From the NCBI GenBank assembly GCA_963840235.1, contig CAWIYC010000002.1, forward strand, positions 399,470 to 463,469: 64,000 nt of DNA. Reading direction: 5' to 3'. The number at the start of each line of letters is the position of its first letter. Position 1 is the stretch's first letter. Under the pieces are notes generated by a model. It did not search any database. It was not told where the DNA came from and saw nothing but the letters and a program-made list of their open reading frames with translations. Source of the DNA: JBBRHQ01 sp963840235. GTDB taxonomy: Bacteria; Actinomycetota; Thermoleophilia; Solirubrobacterales; 70-9. Below are positions 61,536 to 64,000 of the stretch, one piece after another. The position numbers and the translations under genes were made by a program.

Positions 61536-63176
61536 ATGCCACGGATCGCGATCCCGGTACTGGCAGTCGCTGCGCTGGCCGCGGCGATGCCCGCCGGCAG
61601 CGCCGCGGATGCCCCCAGCCGCGCCGATGACCCGGTCGTTCTCACCGGGGCCGAACTGCCGACTCTCGTCGGCTCCCCGCCCCGAAAGCTGGTCGCCTTC
61701 GCCTGGCGGGGCGGATGGAAGCAGGTGCCGGTGCAGATCGACGAGCGGGCGCTGATCGATCTCGGAAGCGCCTATGACTCGGCCCCGGTCGGCGTCTCTC
61801 AGCTCACCTACACCGATCCGGGCACCTTCGTCGGAGCCGATCCCGACCCCGACCTCGACGGCAACGACGAGGTTGCTTTGATGGCCGGCGACGCCGGCGC
61901 CAAGGCGTCGGGCGCGAACGAGCCGGGCGGGGCGACGCCGGGCACCGGTGTCGAGGTCCGGGTCGCCGATCCGCTGGCCGGCGGCAGCGTTGACTACCTC
62001 TACCTGTTCCGCGCCGGTGGATCGCTCGACCCCTCCGCCGGCAAGCACTACGTCAGCTACGACTTCAACCTCGAGTCGGGGGACTACAAGTCGACCTACG
62101 GGCTCACCTCGGGTCCCAACCCCGAGGACTCGACCATTGCCACCCCCTACTTCTCCCAGCACTTCTCCGACCGCTGGATCGACGACGGCCTGCAGATTCA
62201 CGCCGGCAACGCCAGCGGCGCCGACATCCTCGACCGCCACAAGTCGATGTTCGCGCCGGGGAGTTGCGGGCGCAGCGAGGACACTTTCTCCGCAGGCGAG
62301 GGAGCCTTCATTGTCAACCGCAACGGCCCGGTGCGCGCGATCCGCTCCTATATCGGGGCGAACAGCGGCCCCTATACACAGCGCCAGCACGTCTTCTACC
62401 GCCGCAGCGAGGAGATCAGCACCTTCCTGCGGGTGCACGCGATCCCGAGCGTCCTCGACTTCTTCGACTACTCGCCCGCCGCTTTGGGAATGACCTACCG
62501 CAACGATCTCAACACCGCCGGGGTGACAATCGACGGCGTGCCCGAGACGCCGACCCCCGGGGCGCCCCGATGGGAACAGGTCAGTGGCCCGCAGGGATCG
62601 ATGTCGATCATCAACGCCCGCGACGCCGACTTCGCGATGACCGTCACCTCCTATTACCTTGACGACAGCACTCCCTCGATTACCCAGTGCACGGGCGACG
62701 CGACCGCGTACGGATCGAGTGGCTCCTACATCACCAGCAGCATCCCCAACACCGACCCCCGGCTCGGGGCCGCGGGCACGCTGATCGCCAGCAGGGACCT
62801 CTACTTTGATCCGCCCGGGGCCGGCGCCGCCACGGCCCGGGCCCGCGCCGAGGAGGCGGCCGCGCCGCTTCGGACCCGGGAGCTGCGCCGCCTCCGCGTC
62901 GGCGCCACCGCGCACCGGGGAAGCCCCGTTTCGGGGGCCTCGATCAGCGGCCATGCCTGTCCGGCGGGGAGCGCGACCACGGGCCAGCTCGAGCGCCGTG
63001 CCCGCAGCGGCAGGTTCGCCAGGTTGCGCAGCGTGGCCCTCACCCGCAAGGGGGGCTGCTGGACCTACAGGGCAACCGGCGTGCGGCGCTCGGGCCTCTA
63101 CCGCGTGCGGGTCCCGGCCGACTCCACCCAGGCCGGGTCCGCGAGCGCGCCGGTCCGGGTCCGGCCGCGGAACTGA
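61536..63176 (+). CDS. large secreted protein of unknown function
   Basis: 546 residues with a signal peptide (RIAIPVLAVAALAAAMPAGSAADA). The middle contains acidic Asp/Asn loops (DPDPDLDGNDEVALMAGDAGAKA) that look calcium-binding, then GKHYVSYDFNLESGDYKSTYG, RSYIGANSGPYTQRQHVFYRRSEEISTFLRVHAIPSVLDFFDYS and a C-terminal part rich in Ala and Arg with LTRKGGCWTYRATG. Several aromatic and polar residues suggest a beta-sandwich or lectin-like repeat. No family assigned. The ATG gives a full signal peptide. A tRNA precedes it. Confidence 0.72.
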   Translation: MPRIAIPVLAVAALAAAMPAGSAADAPSRADDPVVLTGAELPTLVGSPPRKLVAFAWRGGWKQVPVQIDERALIDLGSAYDSAPVGVSQLTYTDPGTFVGADPDPDLDGNDEVALMAGDAGAKASGANEPGGATPGTGVEVRVADPLAGGSVDYLYLFRAGGSLDPSAGKHYVSYDFNLESGDYKSTYGLTSGPNPEDSTIATPYFSQHFSDRWIDDGLQIHAGNASGADILDRHKSMFAPGSCGRSEDTFSAGEGAFIVNRNGPVRAIRSYIGANSGPYTQRQHVFYRRSEEISTFLRVHAIPSVLDFFDYSPAALGMTYRNDLNTAGVTIDGVPETPTPGAPRWEQVSGPQGSMSIINARDADFAMTVTSYYLDDSTPSITQCTGDATAYGSSGSYITSSIPNTDPRLGAAGTLIASRDLYFDPPGAGAATARARAEEAAAPLRTRELRRLRVGATAHRGSPVSGASISGHACPAGSATTGQLERRARSGRFARLRSVALTRKGGCWTYRATGVRRSGLYRVRVPADSTQAGSASAPVRVRPRN

Positions 63177-63231
63177 GCAAGGGCGCCGCCCGCCGCCGTT
63201 CCGGCCCGGCCGACCTATAATCGATCCCCCT

Positions 63232-63302
63232 GCGGGCGTGGTGTAACGGTTGCACAAGACCCTTCCAAGGTCTCAGTGCCGGTTCGATTCCGGTCGCCCG
63301 CT
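63232..63302 (+). tRNA. tRNA-Gly (UCC)
   Basis: Acceptor GCGGGCG pairs with CGCCCGC; anticodon loop CTTCCAA gives UCC, reading GGA. T73 discriminator fits glycine tRNA. Not CCA-encoded. Confidence 0.95.
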
Positions 63303-63303
63303 C

Positions 63304-63780
63304 CTAATCCGAGGATCTTGAGTTGGGGCTGAGAAGCACTCGCAACGCTCCACGCCGTCGCGAGGTCCGGCGCCGATGGCAGTTGGCGCAGACTACCTCG
63401 CATTTCTCGATCTCGGCAAGGATGCTCTTCCAGGCGCGGTAGGGGAGAGCTTGGCCGATGCAGAACGACTTTCGAGCTGGATTGAGATGGTCGAATTCGA
63501 GGACCACGGGGTCGCTCTCACCGCAGTCGGAGCAGGGGTTGCGGGAGAAGTACTCGAACAGGTAGATGGTCCGCTGCAGCCTGAGAGCCTGCTTCCTCGC
63601 ATTCGCCTGTTCTACGTACCGACACTTGTTCGCCAGGTAGTGAGAGCGATGATAGGCCGCTCGGCAGGGCCGGCACATATTGTCGCGTTGATTGCGCCCT
63701 TTCCGCCGCCAAGCAAACTCCGCGAGGACCTTCAACTCCCCGCAGCTGCCGCATCTCCGGATTTCGGGTCCAATTCCCAT
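63304..63780 (-). CDS. HNH-type endonuclease-like protein
   Basis: 158 residues. Two zinc-binding cysteine pairs (RRCGSCGELKVLAEFAWRRKG and NMCRPCRAAYHRSHY) precede an HNH-like core: PCSDCGESDPVVLEFDHLNP, then CEVVCANCHRRRTSRR. The ATG at 63780 gives the usual start of this family; 63843 would add 21 residues. It lies between tRNA-Gly and tRNA-Pro, ending one base after the tRNA-Gly. Such proteins are common in actinobacteria and may be mobile or phage-derived. Confidence 0.75.
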   Translation of the reverse strand: MGIGPEIRRCGSCGELKVLAEFAWRRKGRNQRDNMCRPCRAAYHRSHYLANKCRYVEQANARKQALRLQRTIYLFEYFSRNPCSDCGESDPVVLEFDHLNPARKSFCIGQALPYRAWKSILAEIEKCEVVCANCHRRRTSRRRGALRVLLSPNSRSSD

Positions 63781-63843
63781 TTGGTCGAACACATGTTCGC
63801 ATCTCTGCCAGACGGCATCGCTGGGTAAACTCGACCGAAACAT

Positions 63844-63917
63844 CGGGGCGTGGCGCAGTCTGGTAGCGCACTCGGCTGGGGGCCGAGCGGTCGCTGGTTC
63901 AAATCCAGTCGCCCCGA
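63844..63917 (+). tRNA. tRNA-Pro (GGG)
   Basis: Acceptor CGGGGCG pairs with CGCCCCG; anticodon loop CTGGGGG gives GGG, reading CCC. T-loop TTCAAAT. A73 discriminator. Confidence 0.95.
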
Positions 63918-63922
63918 CTAAA

Positions 63923-63951
63923 CGGAAGCCCGCTTCCAGAGCGGGGTTCCG
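63923..63951. terminator. hairpin between tRNA-Pro and the converging gene
   Basis: CGGAAGCCCGCT and AGCGGGGTTCCG form a stem with 11 of 12 pairs and a 5-base loop. It can serve transcripts from both sides. No long T-tract. Confidence 0.55.
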
Positions 63952-63955
63952 GCGT

Positions 63956-64000
63956 TCAGGTCCCTTCGGCGAGCGGCTTCACGAGCACCTCGTGGTACCA
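63956..64000 (-). CDS. 3' end of a truncated gene at the window edge
   Basis: Fourteen codons before a TGA read WYHEVLVKPLAEGT on the minus strand, ending beside the terminator hairpin. Too short to name a family; the gene continues beyond the window. Confidence 0.45.
   Translation of the reverse strand, partial: WYHEVLVKPLAEGT

Noticed and set aside
63918..63958. Seventh copy of the 38-base family near tRNA-Pro
   Set aside because: The ends are TAAACGG and CGTTCA, and the best stem is offset. I treat it as an ordinary terminator hairpin.
1..64000. CRISPR array, rRNA operon, prophage or polyketide cluster
   Set aside because: No evenly spaced repeats, rRNA sequence, phage structural genes or modular synthases seen.

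Overview
The window is 64 kb of GC-rich, densely coding chromosomal DNA. Many genes overlap by 1-4 bases (ATGA, GTGA or TTGA junctions) and GTG and TTG starts are frequent. The gene content points to an actinobacterium, and my best guess (inference only) is the Thermoleophilia/Solirubrobacterales side of that phylum. The reasons are an F420 biosynthesis set with a fused FbiC, GTP-type PEP carboxykinase, DUF4333 lipoproteins, a DivIVA-domain protein, a VKOR/DsbA pair and an actinobacterial style of ethylmalonyl-CoA pathway. Five tRNA genes lie in the last 4 kb. There is no rRNA, CRISPR array, prophage or recognisable insertion sequence. No gene-free stretch exceeds about 290 bases.

Layout. 0.2-9.3 kb: a type I glutamine synthetase, a PhzF-like isomerase, a DUF255/YyaL protein, a PAS-GGDEF-EAL protein, a class III aminotransferase and an acyl-CoA synthetase. 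9.4-14.4 kb: a sucC-sucD-ferredoxin operon flanked by two DUF4333 lipoproteins, then pckG. 14.6-28.8 kb: trpB2 and a loose cluster that together carries five enzymes of the ethylmalonyl-CoA pathway (mcl, an mcd candidate, mch, ecm, ccr), with DsbA/VKOR, clpS and small unknown genes in between. 29-33 kb: a coiled-coil nuclease-like protein, a lipoprotein, an acyltransferase and a YgfZ-type protein. 33-37.5 kb: a tightly coupled metal operon (multicopper oxidase, ZIP, MntR-like regulator, NRAMP). 37.5-41.5 kb: an ABC substrate-binding protein, pyrophosphatase, metallophosphoesterase and aquaporin. 41.5-47.6 kb: F420 synthesis (fbiC; cofD-cofC-cofE). 47.7-59 kb: acyl-CoA metabolism (SDR, FlK-like thioesterase, HMG-CoA lyase, 3-hydroxyacyl-CoA dehydrogenase, acyl-CoA carboxylase beta, acetoacetyl-CoA synthetase) mixed with DivIVA, PAP2, an ABC exporter and a diguanylate cyclase. 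59-64 kb: an M28 peptidase, membrane and secreted unknowns, an HNH protein and the tRNAs.

How the genes fit together. The ethylmalonyl-CoA enzymes convert crotonyl-CoA to glyoxylate plus propionyl-CoA. Acetoacetyl-CoA synthetase, a 3-hydroxyacyl-CoA dehydrogenase and SDRs can feed crotonyl-CoA. Acyl-CoA carboxylase, SucCD and PckG can carry the products toward succinate and PEP. The window therefore looks like a C2/C4-acyl-CoA assimilation and gluconeogenesis neighbourhood that does not need isocitrate lyase.

The most striking unexplained signal is a family of six dispersed palindromes, each exactly 38 bases long. They lie only between or at the very ends of genes and are about 5-13 kb apart. 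Two of them abut truncated remnants of a nucleotidyltransferase and of a DUF559-type nuclease. Two genes (acetoacetyl-CoA synthetase and a coiled-coil protein) carry single-base frameshifts, which may be real decay or sequencing errors.
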